Origin: Acidobacteriaceae bacterium | Lineage (GTDB): Bacteria > Acidobacteriota > Terriglobia > Terriglobales > Acidobacteriaceae | Assembly (NCBI GenBank): GCA_003135495.1 | Contig: PLBX01000199.1 | Coordinates: 1-13,329 of the forward strand | DNA: 13,329 nucleotides | Direction: 5' to 3' | Part shown: positions 12,313-13,329 of the stretch, in pieces | Position numbering within the stretch: the stretch's first letter is position 1 | How the letters are laid out: every line of letters starts with the position of its first letter | Notes under the pieces: generated by a model | Databases searched by the model: none | What the model was told of the DNA's origin: nothing | The model's input: the letters and a program-made list of their open reading frames with translations, nothing else | Translations under genes and position numbers: made by a program

Positions 12313-13329
12313 TTAAACTTTGCGCTCGCCGTCCCAATTGGACGATCGATTGTCCGGCACTTTCTGCAGCGCTTCGACGAGAACGCGACGAAGTCTATAC
12401 CGGCTATCCAGATCCATACTCACGAACTCGAATCCGATTTCATTGACGCGGGCGCGGCGTAAAAGAACTTCGCCACGGATTTTCTTCACGCCGAGCGAGA
12501 TTTCGACGTGAGCTTCGGAACCAACACGCAGATTATCGCTGCGTGTTCCCATGCCGCCGCCCAGACTCATTTCGCGCATGATGATGTTCGACTTTCCCCA
12601 CGAACTGGAAAGCGTGGCGGAAAGCGTGCGCGGCAAAATGATGCGTTCGTAGCGGCGCTGGCGAACCCACGGGCATCCTGGCGCCGAATCGAGCGGCGCG
12701 ATCGAGATTTCGCTCGATTCAAGTCCACTTTCTACCAGAGCCTGAGTGCCATAGCGCGGGTCGATCTTGGAAAGTGCCTGAATGGCCGCGATTCTCAACT
12801 CACGGTGCTGGCTATAACCGAACATTTTCTTGTCTTCGACGATGGCTCGAAGAACCGGAACCGCGTCCCCCTCGCGCAAACGGCCCAGCGATTCGATGGC
12901 CTTCAGTTGCACGAAGGGCGGCCGGCTCTGCGCTTCTCCAGCCGTGGCAAGCGTGATCAGATTCCCGCTGGCGCTGCGATCCTGGCTCATGCCAATCTCG
13001 TCGATCGCCTCAGGCAGAATGAGAGAGTCGAGCAGTTCCAACAGTTCGACCAGCGTGCGACCTCGATCAGGCGCGGCGCCATAGGCAATTTGGCGAACGA
13101 TGACATCTTGATAAAAGCGGTTGAATTCGCCCATGCGGGAAGGTAAGAGTTCCAGCATCGAAGTGACGGCGAGTCTGCTCAGAAGTCCAACCGTGGAGGC
13201 GGCCTGACGTGCTTGGCCCGTCCGCAAAATATCGCGCAGATCATCGATCGCCGGTTGGCCAAGTTCTCCGACGAGTTCCACGATGCGATCACATTCCACA
13301 CGTTTTTGAGCACGGAAGAAGCGGTCGGG
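12313..13329 (-). CDS. HEAT-repeat and PilZ domain protein, N-terminus outside window
   Basis: The frame is open to the window edge and the ten codons before the first in-window start (GTG at 13297-13299) read as plausible protein, so the gene is 5'-truncated; 328 residues follow that GTG. Numbered from the GTG, residues 1-190 are mostly helical with HEAT-like Leu/Ala repeats, best at 130-155 (Ala-Ile-Glu-Ser-Leu-Gly-Arg-Leu) and 163-190 (Arg-Ile-Ala-Ala-Ile-Gln-Ala-Leu). Residues 213-310 look like a PilZ domain: Arg215-x3-Arg219, then Glu243-x-Ser245-x2-Gly248. PilZ domains often bind cyclic di-GMP through Arg-x3-Arg and Asp/Asn-x-Ser-x2-Gly. Here Glu replaces Asp/Asn, so binding is uncertain. 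It is soluble and convergent to the atp unit, sharing its terminator. A signalling role is inferred; no functional link to respiration is shown. Confidence 0.8.
   Translation of the reverse strand, partial: PDRFFRAQKRVECDRIVELVGELGQPAIDDLRDILRTGQARQAASTVGLLSRLAVTSMLELLPSRMGEFNRFYQDVIVRQIAYGAAPDRGRTLVELLELLDSLILPEAIDEIGMSQDRSASGNLITLATAGEAQSRPPFVQLKAIESLGRLREGDAVPVLRAIVEDKKMFGYSQHRELRIAAIQALSKIDPRYGTQALVESGLESSEISIAPLDSAPGCPWVRQRRYERIILPRTLSATLSSSWGKSNIIMREMSLGGGMGTRSDNLRVGSEAHVEISLGVKKIRGEVLLRRARVNEIGFEFVSMDLDSRYRLRRVLVEALQKVPDNRSSNWDGERKV

Noticed and set aside
12508..13146. Plus-strand open frame of 212 codons opposite the HEAT/PilZ gene
   Set aside because: The minus-strand frame shows HEAT and PilZ patterns and the plus frame shows none; it also lacks a ribosome-binding site.

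Overview
The window is a bacterial energy-conservation locus. It holds eight complex I (NADH:quinone oxidoreductase) genes in the order nuoC-D-H-J-K-L-M-N, followed by the membrane-sector genes of an F-type ATP synthase (atpZ-like, atpI-like, atpB, atpE). All are on the plus strand and end at a strong terminator at about 12,268-12,298. The likely source is an Acidobacteriota (Koribacter/Terriglobia-like) genome. This is inferred from the proline/alanine-rich N-terminal extension of NuoC, the long NuoH, the secretory-type signal on subunit c, the small bacterial PH-domain gene at the left edge, the HEAT-plus-PilZ gene at the right edge and a moderately high G+C composition. No database search was possible, so the taxonomy is an inference.

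Layout: 10-360, small PH-domain protein. 361-492, intergenic region with two overlapping perfect inverted repeats (one CRP-like) and a possible promoter. 493-4317, nuoC, nuoD, nuoH and nuoJ, each overlapping the next by 1-4 nt. 4318-4418, gap with a large imperfect hairpin. 4419-4727, nuoK. 4728-4811, gap built largely of 7-nt repeats. 4812-6938, nuoL. 6939-7076, gap with two 7-nt repeat arrays of opposite polarity. 7077-10183, nuoM and nuoN (1-nt overlap). 10226-10922, atpZ-like and atpI-like genes (8-nt overlap). 10923-11034, AT-rich gap with a GCAATT repeat. 11035-11793, atpB. 11794-11924, gap with 7-nt repeats, two competing hairpins and the best ribosome-binding site of the window. 11925-12239, atpE. 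12268-12298, terminator that could serve both strands. 12313-13329, minus-strand HEAT/PilZ gene cut by the window edge. No tRNA, rRNA, CRISPR array or insertion sequence was seen. No gene-free stretch exceeds 300 nt.

How the genes work together: NuoC and NuoD form part of the quinone-reducing connection of complex I. NuoH, J and K link the quinone site to the antiporter-like pumps NuoL, M and N. The ATP synthase genes supply the membrane stator channel (a) and rotor ring (c) that use the gradient, plus two small assembly factors. nuoA, B, E, F, G and I, and the remaining atp genes, are absent here and must lie elsewhere for complete complexes. The locus is therefore mostly a set of membrane ion-translocating parts, with nuoI missing from its usual place between nuoH and nuoJ.

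The coding content is conventional. The unexpected material is between the genes: degenerate 7-nt repeats in three gaps, a 64-nt hairpin between nuoJ and nuoK, and paired inverted repeats upstream of nuoC. Notable protein features are the extra helix pair in NuoH and the signal peptide and Gln/Glu-Ser ion-site residues of subunit c.
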